Source of the DNA: Pigmentibacter sp. JX0631
GTDB taxonomy: Bacteria > Bdellovibrionota_B > Oligoflexia > Silvanigrellales > Silvanigrellaceae
NCBI RefSeq assembly: GCF_029873255.1
Contig: NZ_CP123622.1
Span: 1,998,501-2,062,500, forward strand
DNA: 64,000 bases
Direction of reading: 5' to 3'
Shown piece after piece: positions 1-9,191 of the stretch; the first letter of the stretch is position 1, and each line of letters opens with the position of its first letter. Both the position numbers and the translations under genes were made by a program. The notes below the pieces were generated by a model. That model had not been told where the DNA came from. It searched no databases and saw nothing but the letters and a program-made list of their open reading frames with translations.

Positions 1-210
1 ATCATTCATATAAGAAAAAGTAGAAGTTTTTATGCTGAATTAATAAACAGAGCTTTGAATGCAATTTATTTAAGCTTTATTTTATTGAAATAATTAAAAA
101 TAATAAATTTACATTTTCCCTTAAAAAAATTAAAATTCTTTTGCAAACAATTTTGTTTCTTTATTTTTTGCATCCAATTTTCAAATTAATTTCTAAGGGT
201 CTAAAATAAA
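1..210. other. AT-rich leading intergenic region, possible 3' end of an upstream gene
   Basis: No complete gene is visible. A reading frame on the + strand is open from base 1 to a TAA at 91-93 (about 30 codons, no recognisable motif), so it could be the tail of a gene cut by the window edge, but in DNA this AT-rich it could equally be chance. The rest is A/T tracts that probably hold the promoter of the following amidase gene. Confidence 0.25.
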
Positions 211-1290
211 ATGAAAAAATTTAATTATTTAATTCCTGTTTTTTCTCTTTTAGCTATAAGCTGCGGAAAATCGAATAATGATTCTGATAAAAATAAGAGT
301 GAATATACAGTTAATAATAAATATGAATTTAAAGATACTCCATCAAAAGGCTTTAATGATAGAATTAGTGCATTAGTATTTCATTATACTGCACTTGATC
401 AAGATAAATCTTTGGAAACTCTTATTAAAGGTAACGTTAGCGCGCATTGGTTAATTCCTGAATCAGGAAATACTGTGTATAAATTGGTGAGCGAAGACAA
501 ACGATCATACCATGCCGGGATCAGTTCTTGGAAACGAAGATCTGATCTCAATGATACTTCCGTTGGAATAGAAATAGTTAATTTGGGTTATACTTGTATT
601 AATAACCCAAAGAGTGATCAATGCCCAAAGAATGAAAAAAAATGGTACAAATATACCGATGATCAAATATCTATGATTCTTAATTTAGCAAAGGATATTC
701 AAAATCGATATAAAATTGATCCTTTATGCGTCGTTGGTCACTCAGATATAGCTGTAGGTAGAAAAGTTGATCCAGGTCCCTATTTCCCATGGCAACAATT
801 AGCAAATGCTGGAGTTGGTGCTTGGGTTACTGAAGATGAAATTCAACAACAGCTTAAGTTAATTCAAAATAGTATTAGTGATGATATAACTACTTTTACT
901 CTACAAACAAGATTATATGAATTTGGTTACGATATTCGGAATTCTAACTACACAGACAAATTTATAGATAATGAATTAACAAAAAAAATATTTCCTGAAT
1001 TTTCAGATACTGACAGTAAAATAAAGAATTGGAAAAGTATACCTTTTGATAATCTAGTTTTATTAAATAAATTAAATACATATTCTTCAAAAAATACTAC
1101 TGATGCAATTAATATAAAAGATATTTTTGATATTAATCTAACTATGAGTGCTATTGATGCTTTTGCAATGCACTTTTTACCAGAAGAATTTTTATCTAAT
1201 GAGGTTGCTGATAATAAAAAACTTCTTGCGACTATACAAGCTTTACTAATTAAATATCCTAATAGAGCCAAATCGGGGTGTGGGTACTAA
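211..1290 (+). CDS. N-acetylmuramoyl-L-alanine amidase, AmiD-like lipoprotein
   Basis: A zinc amidase of the Amidase_2 (PGRP-like) family, expected to cleave the MurNAc-L-Ala bond of peptidoglycan or its fragments in the periplasm or at the outer membrane. Residues 1-18 form a signal peptide ending in a loose lipobox (LAISC, Cys18). The zinc ligands of the AmiD family are visible as His58 (FHYTA), His177 (VGHSDIA) and Asp187 (KVDPGP), and Glu121 lies in VGIEIVN. The C-terminal roughly 150 residues extend past the amidase domain; the first part may be the peptidoglycan-binding helical domain found in AmiD, the rest is unassigned. It stands alone, convergent with the next gene. Length (359 aa) is somewhat above the usual AmiD length. 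Confidence 0.85.
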   Translation: MKKFNYLIPVFSLLAISCGKSNNDSDKNKSEYTVNNKYEFKDTPSKGFNDRISALVFHYTALDQDKSLETLIKGNVSAHWLIPESGNTVYKLVSEDKRSYHAGISSWKRRSDLNDTSVGIEIVNLGYTCINNPKSDQCPKNEKKWYKYTDDQISMILNLAKDIQNRYKIDPLCVVGHSDIAVGRKVDPGPYFPWQQLANAGVGAWVTEDEIQQQLKLIQNSISDDITTFTLQTRLYEFGYDIRNSNYTDKFIDNELTKKIFPEFSDTDSKIKNWKSIPFDNLVLLNKLNTYSSKNTTDAINIKDIFDINLTMSAIDAFAMHFLPEEFLSNEVADNKKLLATIQALLIKYPNRAKSGCGY

Positions 1291-1312
1291 AATCTCTTAT
1301 AAATTTACTTAA

Positions 1313-1969
1313 TTAATATTTTTTAGTGAAAAAATCTTTGATGTACATAGGTAATGGGGTTTTATTTCTACTGTCAGCTAAGGCATCCGAATAAGATATC
1401 TCGCATGGAATGATTCCAGACCAAGTATCGAATTCTTGATCCATTTCTTTATCAACAGGAAATCCAGTTCTTGTTTTTGCAGACGCTTCGTCAAGATTAA
1501 ACGCAATAACTTCTGTTATTTTTGTTTCATGCTCGGTTGGTTGTCTTACATTTTCCCATCGTTTTGGTAGTATTTTATTTGTTAAAGCTGCAAATATTTT
1601 GTATTTTTCATCGCTTTTAGTTACCTTTTGTCCATTTGAAAATATAACAACGGAACGGTAGTTTAATGAATGGGAAAATGCGGACTTTGCTAAAACCAAG
1701 CCGTCAACTATACTTACAGTTATACAAGTTTTTTTTTCATTGCTTAATGCTTTCATCATTCTGCTACCAATGGAACCATGGATATAAATTTTATTTTCGA
1801 TTCTTACATACATAGTAGGCATAACAAAGACGTTTGCATTTTCATCTACAAAACCAATATTACATAAGTAACAGGAATCTAAAATATTATAAATAATTTC
1901 CTTGTCATATGAACCTCTGTCTGGATAGCGATTTAGCGTCGTAATTGTTTTTGTTTTAGTATCTGACAT
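1313..1969 (-). CDS. Pyridoxamine 5'-phosphate oxidase family (FMN split-barrel) protein
   Basis: A 218-residue protein of the FMN-binding split-barrel superfamily (the Pyridox_ox_2/NimA-type branch). Residues about 15-175 carry the pattern of this group: an N-terminal segment (NRYPDRGSYD), a beta-strand run with YIHGSIGSRMMKAL resembling the FMN-phosphate binding segment, and a conserved Arg-containing tail (SAKTRTGFPVD). Members bind FMN or related cofactors; substrates are usually unknown. It is divergent from a MocR/PdxR-type regulator, a common genomic pairing, and the 58-bp gap contains repeated TGGTC half-sites, so the regulator probably controls it. Function beyond the fold is not assigned. 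Confidence 0.75.
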   Translation of the reverse strand: MSDTKTKTITTLNRYPDRGSYDKEIIYNILDSCYLCNIGFVDENANVFVMPTMYVRIENKIYIHGSIGSRMMKALSNEKKTCITVSIVDGLVLAKSAFSHSLNYRSVVIFSNGQKVTKSDEKYKIFAALTNKILPKRWENVRQPTEHETKITEVIAFNLDEASAKTRTGFPVDKEMDQEFDTWSGIIPCEISYSDALADSRNKTPLPMYIKDFFTKKY

Positions 1970-2018
1970 CTACATTCTCCTCTCTTCTGTTACTTTTCAC
2001 TCTGTTATTTTAAGTTAA

Positions 2019-2065
2019 ACTGGTCTAATGTTAAGGACCAGTTTTAAAGAAAGGCTTAGACCAGT
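2019..2065. promoter_or_regulatory. Operator-like repeats between the PNPOx-family gene and the MocR regulator
   Basis: A perfect 10-bp inverted repeat is formed by ACTGGTCTAA at 2019-2028 and TTAGACCAGT at 2056-2065, with a third half-site GGACCAG at 2035-2041. MocR regulators typically bind such spaced sites in the divergent promoter region. The right-hand half overlaps the preferred GTG start of the regulator gene, which fits autoregulation. Seen in sequence; the binding itself is inferred. Confidence 0.5.
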
Positions 2066-3542
2066 GAAAGAATTTTCTCTTCAACTAGCAAATACAAATC
2101 GTTGCTGTTATCTGAATTTTGCTGAAAGCATAAAAAATGCAATAAGAATTGGAGTTTTAAAAGCAGGTGAAAAATTACCTGCAAGTAGAACATTTTCAAA
2201 AATGCTTGGAATTCATAAAAATACAATCTTAGCTGGATTTGAAGAGTTACAAGTAGAAGGGTGGATACATTCGAAACAAAGAAAAGGGTATTGGGTTTCT
2301 GAAACATTACCTAATTGTTTCTTTAAATCTAAAAAATTAAAAGACGAGATTAAATTCTCACAAAATAATTATTCGGAATTAAATTGGGATTTAAATAAAG
2401 TCCCTTCTGTTAATTTAAATTTAGTTACAAAAAATAAAATTAGATATCATTTTAAAGGAGCAGGCCCTGATATTAGAGAGTTTCCTTTAGATGATTTTCG
2501 TTCTTATTTAAATGAAAGCATAAAAAGGGCTGGAACAAAATTATTTAGTTATGATTCGCCAAGAGGGTATGATCCTTTTCTCGATCAAGTTAGTATTTAT
2601 TTACGTAGAGTAAGAGGTTTTATTCCACAAGAATTAGTAGTTACTCATGGAGCGCAAGAGGCTCTTTTTATTATAGCGCAAATATTAATAAAGACTGGTG
2701 ATTATGTAGCTGTAGAAGAATTAGGGTATCAATCTGCCTTTGCGGTATTTAAAAATTTTGGCGCAAATTTAATTCCTATTCAATTAGATGAAAATGGTAT
2801 TATTCCTGAGCATTTGGAAGAGCAAGTAAAAAAACAAAAAATAAAATTACTCTACCTAACTCCTTTACATCAGTATCCAACAACTGTTACTTTAACAATT
2901 GAAAGAAGATTGAAGATTTATGAAATTGCTGTAAAAAATAATATTAAAATTATTGAAGATGACTATGATCATGAGTTTCATTATAAAACACAGCCATTAC
3001 CTCCAATGGCTGCTAACGATCCAGCGGGCATTATTCTATATGTCACTACCTTTTCTAAAATTTTTTCACCTTCTGCGAGAATAGGAATTTTAGCCATTCC
3101 ATCATTTCTTCTTGCGCATGTTTTAAAAGTAAAAAAAATCATTAGCTATCAAAACGATCTTTTGCTGCAAGATGCATTGTGGCGATGGATGCGTGCTGGG
3201 GGATTTGAAAAGCATTTACGGCGTATGCGCAAAATTTATCAGGAACGAAGAGATGTTCTAAACTCTAGTTTGTTACTTTTGCAAAAGCAGCTGTCTTCTT
3301 TATCTTGGAGAAACCCAAATGGAGGAATGGCTATTTGGGTGGACTTAGGATTTTCTAGTTTTGAATTCTCAAAAAAGGCTTTACGCAAAGGGGTTTTAAT
3401 AGGGCACGAAAGTGAGTACACAAGTCGGGAGAGTAATAATAAAAATAATTCTAGTAATGGAAATCACATTCGGTTATTTTTTGCTAATTTAAAATCAGCC
3501 GAAATAAAAGAAGGAATGCAAATATTGGGTGAGCTTTTTTAA
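2064..3542 (+). CDS. MocR/PdxR-type GntR-family transcriptional regulator with aminotransferase domain
   Basis: A fusion of an N-terminal winged-helix GntR domain and a PLP-dependent fold-type I aminotransferase-like domain, the MocR/PdxR architecture, in which PLP or an adduct acts as effector. From an upstream ATG at 2028, residues 28-92 hold the GntR domain (LKAGEKLPASRTFSKMLGI) and the aminotransferase domain has the Schiff-base lysine at position 344 (TTFSKIFSPSARIG) and the PLP-ring Asp in EDDYDHEF. I prefer the GTG at 2064 because AAAGG lies 9 nt upstream, whereas the ATG at 2028 lacks a Shine-Dalgarno sequence and overlaps an operator-like repeat; the GTG also gives the usual short N-terminus. 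Probably regulates the divergent PNPOx-family gene and itself. Confidence 0.85.
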   Translation: MKEFSLQLANTNRCCYLNFAESIKNAIRIGVLKAGEKLPASRTFSKMLGIHKNTILAGFEELQVEGWIHSKQRKGYWVSETLPNCFFKSKKLKDEIKFSQNNYSELNWDLNKVPSVNLNLVTKNKIRYHFKGAGPDIREFPLDDFRSYLNESIKRAGTKLFSYDSPRGYDPFLDQVSIYLRRVRGFIPQELVVTHGAQEALFIIAQILIKTGDYVAVEELGYQSAFAVFKNFGANLIPIQLDENGIIPEHLEEQVKKQKIKLLYLTPLHQYPTTVTLTIERRLKIYEIAVKNNIKIIEDDYDHEFHYKTQPLPPMAANDPAGIILYVTTFSKIFSPSARIGILAIPSFLLAHVLKVKKIISYQNDLLLQDALWRWMRAGGFEKHLRRMRKIYQERRDVLNSSLLLLQKQLSSLSWRNPNGGMAIWVDLGFSSFEFSKKALRKGVLIGHESEYTSRESNNKNNSSNGNHIRLFFANLKSAEIKEGMQILGELF

Positions 3543-3607
3543 TTCACTCCACTATTATTATTTAAAACTAATTTTTAAGTTGTAAGTAGAGAAAGTTAAG
3601 AGATTTA

Positions 3608-3684
3608 TGGTGACAAGGAGTGGACTTGAACCACCGACCTGAGGATTATGAGACCTCCGCTCTAACCAGCTGAGCTACCCTGCC
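3608..3684 (-). tRNA. tRNA with CAU anticodon (tRNA-Met, or tRNA-Ile2 if lysidine-modified)
   Basis: The complement folds as a standard tRNA: acceptor GGCAGGG paired with CCTTGTC (with G-U pairs), D arm AGCTCAGCTGGTTAGAGC, anticodon loop CTCATAA (anticodon CAU), T arm with GGTTCAAGTCC, discriminator A and an encoded CCA. CAU is shared by elongator Met and the lysidine-modified Ile2 tRNA. The TTCAAGTCC T loop and the first-pair G-C do not separate the two by eye; the acceptor does not look like an initiator. Confidence 0.93.
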
Positions 3685-3788
3685 ACAATCGTGAATGAAG
3701 CAAATATTATGTTATCGTTTAAAAGTCAAGCAAGGGCTTTGAGGATTTACAACTTTTGCCCTTTGAATGAAGTACTGAAACAAGTAGG

Positions 3789-6536
3789 TTATTCAGTTGC
3801 TTCTTCAGCACTTTTCTTAGTCTTTTTAACTACTTTTGCTTTATTACTAGCCTTTTTAGGAGCCTTCTTCGGAGCCGTAGAAGTATCTTCTCCCAGTAAA
3901 GCTTTTCTAGAAACAAACTTAAATTCAAAATTTCCATTCTCTTTTAAGTGCAATGCGGCAGCAAATGGACGACCTTTTTTCGACTTAAAGTCTACAATAG
4001 GAGGAGTTGAGCCTGTGATTAGAAATGACTTATAATCATCCAAAGTCATTTCTTTTCCACATAAAATTCGCGGCATTCTTGAAATCAGCTTTTTAACTTT
4101 TTTAGGTTTTGCTGGTTTTTTAGGAGCAGCCTTTTTTCGAGTTTTCTTTGGTGGATTATCAGATTCCTGAGCATTATCTGTAGATTCTGGCTTTAACGTT
4201 TGATCAACTGCGCCAAATTCACACATGTATGCCGTTTCTGTTACTTTTATTGTGCCCGGTTTTTTTAAGAAAGTTTCTGGTAGATATTCTTCATGCAAGA
4301 CAACTATATCATAACCAGTTAAGGACTCTTTCGGGGTCCCATCTTGTTCACAAAAAATAATCCCTTTTACTGGGGAAATTGTTAAATATTCTTCATGAAA
4401 AGAGGTGCCTGTTGAGTTGCTAAACTCAAATGGTCCGGCAATTTTACTTGTTAAAACTTCTTCAACCAAACTTCTATCTATATAACGATGGTTTTTTTCT
4501 TTCCAAATAATAAAGTTACATTCATTCTCTTCTTTTTCTTTTGTATTGACAGCTAAGTTACATTTGTAACCCCAAAAGCCTTCAAAAACTTTACCATTTT
4601 TGCAAACCGGACATCTACCTAGGGTTGGATCATTTTTATAAATAGCGTCGTATTCAAATGTTCTTGTTTTTTCTACAACTGATGAGGTAAAATCAAACAT
4701 TTCTTGCATAAATTCAGATCTTTTTTTCAAACCTTTTTCCATTTTGCGAAGATCATATTCAATTTCACCGGTTAACTCTACCTTTGAGAGCATATCTATT
4801 GGAATACGGCTAAGAACATCAACAAGTCGAATTCCTTTGGAAGTTGCTCTTAATGATTTTCCTGTTCTATTTACGTATTCTTTAACAATTAAATTCTCGA
4901 TAACTTCTGCGCGAGTAGCAGGTGTTCCAATCCCTTTATCTTTTAATACTTCAGCAATTTCTTCATCTGCAATAGATTTACCACAATGCTCCATCAAGGA
5001 AAGAAGCTTTGCTTCAGTCAAGCGGGCTGGAGGTTTAGTTGCATTTTGAAGTGGAGATATTTCTTCTGTTTGAACTGGTGTAACGGCCTCTGGATTTTTT
5101 TCATTTAATTTAGGCAATTTACTTTCTTCTTCAGTATCCAAACCATAAACTTCTCTCCAACCTGGTTCTTGTAAATCTTGAACTCGAGTCCGAAAATGTT
5201 GTTCTCCAACTTTAGTAATTCTTTCAACTTTTGCCCAAATAGCATGGGTCATAAAGGCTGCAAGAAAACGTTTTAAAACTAAATTGTAGATACGTGCGTC
5301 ATCACCGTCTAATTTTTCAGTTGGTAATTGTCCTGTTGGGATAATTGCAAAGTGATCGGAAACAAATTTATTATTAAATATTCTATCTTTATTTAATAAT
5401 CCTGTTTTCATAATTGTTTTACAGGCTTTTGTAAATTCTGTCGGGACAGCAGAAAACTCTTTGATCACATTTGTTACGTTTTCTACATAATCTTCAGGAA
5501 GGTAACGCGAATCAGTTCTAGGATAAGTTAACAATTTGTGTTTTTCATACAATCTTTGCGCTGCTTGTAACGTTCTTGATGCCGACATGCCTAATTTTCG
5601 ATTGGCTTCACGTTGCAATAAAGTGAGATCAAACAGTTGTGGAGCAATTTCTTTGGATTCTTTCCGCACTTCAGAAGCAGTAGCTTGTTTTCTATGTTTT
5701 TCAAAATCTTTTAAGATATCATCTAATTTATCTTGCGAAAATATTCTGTCTTCTTTTTCAACGTAATGAATAAGATCGTCTTCATCCAAGTTTGGCTTTT
5801 TAAAGTTTGGGTCAAACCAAGCACCAGAATATTCATGTGTGACAGTAGAAAAACGTCCTTCCAATGTAAAATAAGGTTGTGGACGATGTTTCAGATGATC
5901 TAATTCTCTTTTCGCAATTAGAGCTAAAGTTGGAGTTTGTACTCTACCAACGGACCAAACACCTTTTGTATTTCTAGATTTTAATCGTTTCGTTACGGCT
6001 CTAGTCGCATTCATTCCTATAAGCCAATCACTTTCAGCTCTACAACGGGCAGCGTCACCAAGGTTATCGTATTCGCTGCCACGTTTCATAACTTTAAAGC
6101 CGTTTCGAATAGCTTCGGGAGTCATACTTTGAAGCCATAATCTTTTTGAAGGCTTATTTTGCTCACAAAAATCATAAATTTCACGGAATATAAGTTCACC
6201 TTCTCTGCCGGCATCACATGCATTTATAAGACCCATAACATCATTTTTTTTCGCTAAACTTTTTATATGTTGCAGACGTTCTGTTTGGCCTTTTTTGGGT
6301 TTGTACTGAAATTCATTTGGTAAGATAGGTAAATCTTGTAACAACCAACGTTTGTACTTTGGATCTAGTTCTTCTGGTTCGAGCAATTCTAGTAAATGCC
6401 CGACTGCCCAGGTGATATAGTATTGTTGCGATTCATAATGGTCGCTTTTTTTCTCAAATCCACCTAATGCTTTAGCGAGATCTCCAGCTACTGATGGTTT
6501 TTCAGTAATAACGAGCCATTTGGAAGCTTTATCCAT
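3789..6536 (-). CDS. topB: DNA topoisomerase III (type IA)
   Basis: A type IA topoisomerase that cuts and passes single strands to decatenate or relax DNA. The TOPRIM domain is at residues about 6-130, with Glu12 in ITEKPSV and the acidic motif CDAGREGE around Asp108. The catalytic tyrosine is Tyr338 in LLTYPRTDSRYLPEDY. VGHLLELLEPEELDPKYKRW near residues 45-64 is typical of TopB rather than TopA. A CPVC...C zinc-type motif lies near residue 650, followed by repeats of topoisomerase C-terminal type. The last 40 residues are a Lys/Ala-rich tail, and another Lys-rich linker precedes the last repeat; both are likely DNA-binding. At 915 aa it is longer than E. coli TopB (653 aa). A lipoprotein gene lies 35-40 bp upstream in the same direction. 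Confidence 0.9.
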   Translation of the reverse strand: MDKASKWLVITEKPSVAGDLAKALGGFEKKSDHYESQQYYITWAVGHLLELLEPEELDPKYKRWLLQDLPILPNEFQYKPKKGQTERLQHIKSLAKKNDVMGLINACDAGREGELIFREIYDFCEQNKPSKRLWLQSMTPEAIRNGFKVMKRGSEYDNLGDAARCRAESDWLIGMNATRAVTKRLKSRNTKGVWSVGRVQTPTLALIAKRELDHLKHRPQPYFTLEGRFSTVTHEYSGAWFDPNFKKPNLDEDDLIHYVEKEDRIFSQDKLDDILKDFEKHRKQATASEVRKESKEIAPQLFDLTLLQREANRKLGMSASRTLQAAQRLYEKHKLLTYPRTDSRYLPEDYVENVTNVIKEFSAVPTEFTKACKTIMKTGLLNKDRIFNNKFVSDHFAIIPTGQLPTEKLDGDDARIYNLVLKRFLAAFMTHAIWAKVERITKVGEQHFRTRVQDLQEPGWREVYGLDTEEESKLPKLNEKNPEAVTPVQTEEISPLQNATKPPARLTEAKLLSLMEHCGKSIADEEIAEVLKDKGIGTPATRAEVIENLIVKEYVNRTGKSLRATSKGIRLVDVLSRIPIDMLSKVELTGEIEYDLRKMEKGLKKRSEFMQEMFDFTSSVVEKTRTFEYDAIYKNDPTLGRCPVCKNGKVFEGFWGYKCNLAVNTKEKEENECNFIIWKEKNHRYIDRSLVEEVLTSKIAGPFEFSNSTGTSFHEEYLTISPVKGIIFCEQDGTPKESLTGYDIVVLHEEYLPETFLKKPGTIKVTETAYMCEFGAVDQTLKPESTDNAQESDNPPKKTRKKAAPKKPAKPKKVKKLISRMPRILCGKEMTLDDYKSFLITGSTPPIVDFKSKKGRPFAAALHLKENGNFEFKFVSRKALLGEDTSTAPKKAPKKASNKAKVVKKTKKSAEEATE

Positions 6537-6570
6537 AATTCACCTTAATTCGTAGATTACAAAGTTGCGT

Positions 6571-7179
6571 TTACCTTGGACTGATTTGTTGTAAAATGTT
6601 CTGTCCAAGATCAACTATATCTTTTTGTTCCGATTTTATTAAATTACGCGCTGTGTTAAGTAAAGCAGATTCGTAATCAAGTTTCGGAATCGTTAGCAAA
6701 ACCCATACTATATAAAATCTTTCTGGTCCGTTGTCAGTATCCCGTTGACGATATTCCCAATAGATTTCTTTAGGATTGGCTGGCTGAGAACGGATTGTTA
6801 ATCTATTCTCTTTAATTTTTTGCGATAATTCAGATAAAATAGATTCATTTTTTATAGAATTTTTCTTTGTAAATTCATTTAATTTATTTAATAAATCTGT
6901 TTGTATCTTCTGCATTATTAAATAAGACGTTTGTAAAGTAGCAGCAGCCTGGGCTTGTTTTAATCCTAAGTAAAGATTATAAATATCACTTTTTTTATAA
7001 ACTAAAAAGATATTTTCATTTGTATTAAAGTTTTTATCTTCACTGTAAGTCCAAAGAGGTGTATCTTTGTTACTTTTTTCTAATATTATATCTTGGTTTT
7101 GAAAACTAACACAACCGCAAAATAATAAGATGAGGCTAAGATTCATTGCTTTAAAATAAAGTATTTTTATTTTTTTCAT
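6571..7179 (-). CDS. Lipoprotein of unknown function
   Basis: I do not recognise the family. The N-terminus is a signal peptide with a lipobox (LLFCGC), so the protein should be acylated and exported. The remainder is about 180 mostly polar residues with a helical central segment (about 70-125) followed by a beta-rich part containing YWEYRQRDTDNGPERFYIVWVLL. The ATG at 7179 is chosen because AGGAG lies 9 nt upstream; a TTG two codons earlier is too close to that site. It precedes topB on the same strand and may be cotranscribed, but there is no evident functional link. Confidence 0.6.
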   Translation of the reverse strand: MKKIKILYFKAMNLSLILLFCGCVSFQNQDIILEKSNKDTPLWTYSEDKNFNTNENIFLVYKKSDIYNLYLGLKQAQAAATLQTSYLIMQKIQTDLLNKLNEFTKKNSIKNESILSELSQKIKENRLTIRSQPANPKEIYWEYRQRDTDNGPERFYIVWVLLTIPKLDYESALLNTARNLIKSEQKDIVDLGQNILQQISPR

Positions 7180-7246
7180 AAACAAGAGCTCCTAGCATAA
7201 CGACTTATTCAGATTATTAAAATAAAAGTAGATTATAAATAATATT

Positions 7247-8050
7247 CTAAGCAAATCTTTTTGCGAGTTCAACTATATTTGAACAATTAATAGGCAAATT
7301 TTGCGTATCAATAGGATAAGCTATACTGTTTCCTTTTTGTAAAATAGCATTCCCTTCCCAATTGTGGATGGCAAAACCAGCTTCTGGCAGTATGACATGA
7401 AAAGGCGCTACATCCCAAATTTCAACTTTAGGATCAATAAAAGCTTTAATAGAACCATTCAATAAGAGATAATAACCTAATGCATCTGGATATGTTCTAG
7501 TTTTATAATTATCACTGTATAACTCTTGAATAAATTCACCTTTATTTTCTAAGTAAAACCTATAAGGATCAGCTGTAGCTATTAATTCTATCAATGGGTT
7601 ACCTACTAATTTATTACGCGAATAGGGCTCATCATTGATAAAGACCCCAGAACCTTTCATCGCACTCATCGTAATATTTAATGCGGGTAAAGCAGCAAAT
7701 CCTATAATAGGTTTTCCTTCTTTTAATACCGCAATCAAGGAAGAGTAAAAGGGAATATTATGGACGAAACTAAAAGTTCCATCAATAGGATCGAGTATCC
7801 AAGTATAAGCGTCTTTTTCACAATTTACAGAACCGCCTTGCTCTTCACCAAGAATAGAATGGTCAGGATGATTTTCAAAAATTATTTTTCGCAATTCAGC
7901 TTCAATGTTTTTATCTGCTTCGGTTACCCAAGTTTTATCTTTTTTCAAAGTTTGAGAGTCAACACCATGCTTAAACTCAAGACACATTTTTGATGCAAGT
8001 TGAGAACATTTCTTGGCGGTTGCAAAAATTTTGTTGTCAGAGTTCATCAT
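7247..8050 (-). CDS. Inositol monophosphatase family phosphatase (possibly HisN-type)
   Basis: A metal-dependent sugar/polyol phosphatase. The family signature is complete: Glu69-Glu70 in ILGEEQGG, WILDPIDGT with Asp87 and Asp90, and the C-terminal IWDVAPFHVI motif that supplies the last metal ligand. Members hydrolyse inositol-1-phosphate, histidinol phosphate, PAP or similar substrates; the specificity cannot be read here. The size (267 aa) is normal. Two adjacent ATG codons follow an AGGA site; the first is used. It is monocistronic by spacing. Confidence 0.85.
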   Translation of the reverse strand: MMNSDNKIFATAKKCSQLASKMCLEFKHGVDSQTLKKDKTWVTEADKNIEAELRKIIFENHPDHSILGEEQGGSVNCEKDAYTWILDPIDGTFSFVHNIPFYSSLIAVLKEGKPIIGFAALPALNITMSAMKGSGVFINDEPYSRNKLVGNPLIELIATADPYRFYLENKGEFIQELYSDNYKTRTYPDALGYYLLLNGSIKAFIDPKVEIWDVAPFHVILPEAGFAIHNWEGNAILQKGNSIAYPIDTQNLPINCSNIVELAKRFA

Positions 8051-8146
8051 TTAAATCCTCAAGATTGTTATTGCCGAACAACTTTTACAGTATTAGTGTA
8101 TCTGTATTAAAAACGCAAAAGGGTGTTTTTTTCTTTGGAGCTTTTT

Positions 8147-8686
8147 ATGTCTTCTGAAACCATTTACGATGAGTTAAGATTCTTACAAACAAACCGCTCC
8201 TTTTTAGGAAGAGAGTTTTTAACTTGGCTTTGGTTTAAAACAGAAACTCAAAATCATAAATTAAATATTGGTAATTTTGGTTCTTTTCATTTGTATATTG
8301 ATGATAAAATTGTATTAAGTAGTTCAAATGGTTCTGTGCGAGAAAATAGTTTAAAAGGAGGAACTCCTGCTTATGCATTTGAAGCAGGAAGTGCGCTAGG
8401 TACAGGAAAATTGGTACATGAAGCAAAATTTATTTTACAGGACTCACAACGTCAGTGGAGTTTTTCATTGGTAGGGGAAGATTTATCGCTGCGAAATGTT
8501 CGCTTACCAGTAATTTCCGAAGCTGATTCACAAGCCCATATTACCCAAAGAGTTTTATCCATTCAATTGTTAGCGAATATAATTGATGAACTCTTTAAAC
8601 AATTTATGGAAATTAGAATTTCTCAAAAACTGGAAGCTGAATTAACTGAAATAAGAAATTGGGTGGAAAATAAAGTTACTATTTAA
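8147..8686 (+). CDS. Conserved hypothetical protein, resembles the C-terminal part of RdgC-like proteins
   Basis: A cytoplasmic protein without signal or membrane segments. The N-terminal stretch LGREFLTWLWFKTE, followed by a beta-rich region (SLKGGTPAYAFEAGSALGTGKLVHEAKF) and a C-terminal helix, resembles a segment seen in RdgC-type recombination-associated proteins, but the characteristic RdgC N-terminal half is missing, so I keep this as a resemblance only. The ATG at 8147 is chosen because GGAG is 6 nt upstream; a GTG at 8123 has no such site. A strong terminator follows immediately. Confidence 0.55.
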   Translation: MSSETIYDELRFLQTNRSFLGREFLTWLWFKTETQNHKLNIGNFGSFHLYIDDKIVLSSSNGSVRENSLKGGTPAYAFEAGSALGTGKLVHEAKFILQDSQRQWSFSLVGEDLSLRNVRLPVISEADSQAHITQRVLSIQLLANIIDELFKQFMEIRISQKLEAELTEIRNWVENKVTI

Positions 8687-8689
8687 TTT

Positions 8690-8726
8690 AAAAAAAAGCT
8701 GGTTTTGAAAACCAGCTTTTTTTTAT
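8690..8726. terminator. Bidirectional intrinsic terminator
   Basis: A perfect stem AGCTGGTTTT / AAAACCAGCT with a single-base loop, preceded by a run of A and followed by a run of T, so it can end transcription from both converging genes. Confidence 0.9.
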
Positions 8727-8739
8727 TAATATTGCTAAA

Positions 8740-9015
8740 TTACTTAGCAGGAGCTTCAGCAGGAGCCGCAGGAGCTTCAGCAGGAGCTGCAGGAGCTTCA
8801 GCAGGAGCCGCAGGTGCTTGAGCAGTTGCATCGGCCGCAGGAGCTGCAGGTGCATTTGCATCAGCAGGAGCTGCAGGTGCGTTTGCATCAGCTGGTGCAG
8901 CTGCAGGTGCGCTAGCGTCAGCCGCAGGTGCTGCTTCTTTTGATCCACAAGTGCTTGTACAACCAGAAAGCAAAACAGCTGAAATTGCAAAAAGAGGGAG
9001 GGACTTAAGTGCCAT
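8740..9015 (-). CDS. Small Ala/Pro-repeat lipoprotein
   Basis: A 91-residue lipoprotein. Residues 1-18 are a signal peptide with a perfect lipobox (LLSGC, Cys19). After a short Cys-containing linker (TSTCGSKE), the whole mature protein is low complexity: units close to APADANAPA, then four copies of PAEAPAA. At DNA level these are tandem repeats of GCAGGAGCTGC-type units, so copy number could change by slippage. Such Ala/Pro tails often act as flexible spacers through the periplasm or peptidoglycan. No catalytic motif. The stop lies just before a shared terminator. Confidence 0.75.
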   Translation of the reverse strand: MALKSLPLFAISAVLLSGCTSTCGSKEAAPAADASAPAAAPADANAPAAPADANAPAAPAADATAQAPAAPAEAPAAPAEAPAAPAEAPAK

Positions 9016-9191
9016 GATAATTCTCCAATTAATTTATAGGAAAAAAGTTAAAACTAAAAAAAAGCTGCCACCAACTCCAGTTTAAATAAAGAACCTAATA
9101 AGAGTTTTGGCCAACCTGGTAACTATAACGAATTATATTGTGATATGTAAATAGTCAAGTCCATTTTTTAAATTCATAAGGGTATGAAACT

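Noticed and set aside
8688..8990. A 100-codon Leu/Gln-rich minus-strand frame
   Set aside because: It is the frame-shifted reading of the GC-rich Ala/Pro repeats of the lipoprotein gene.
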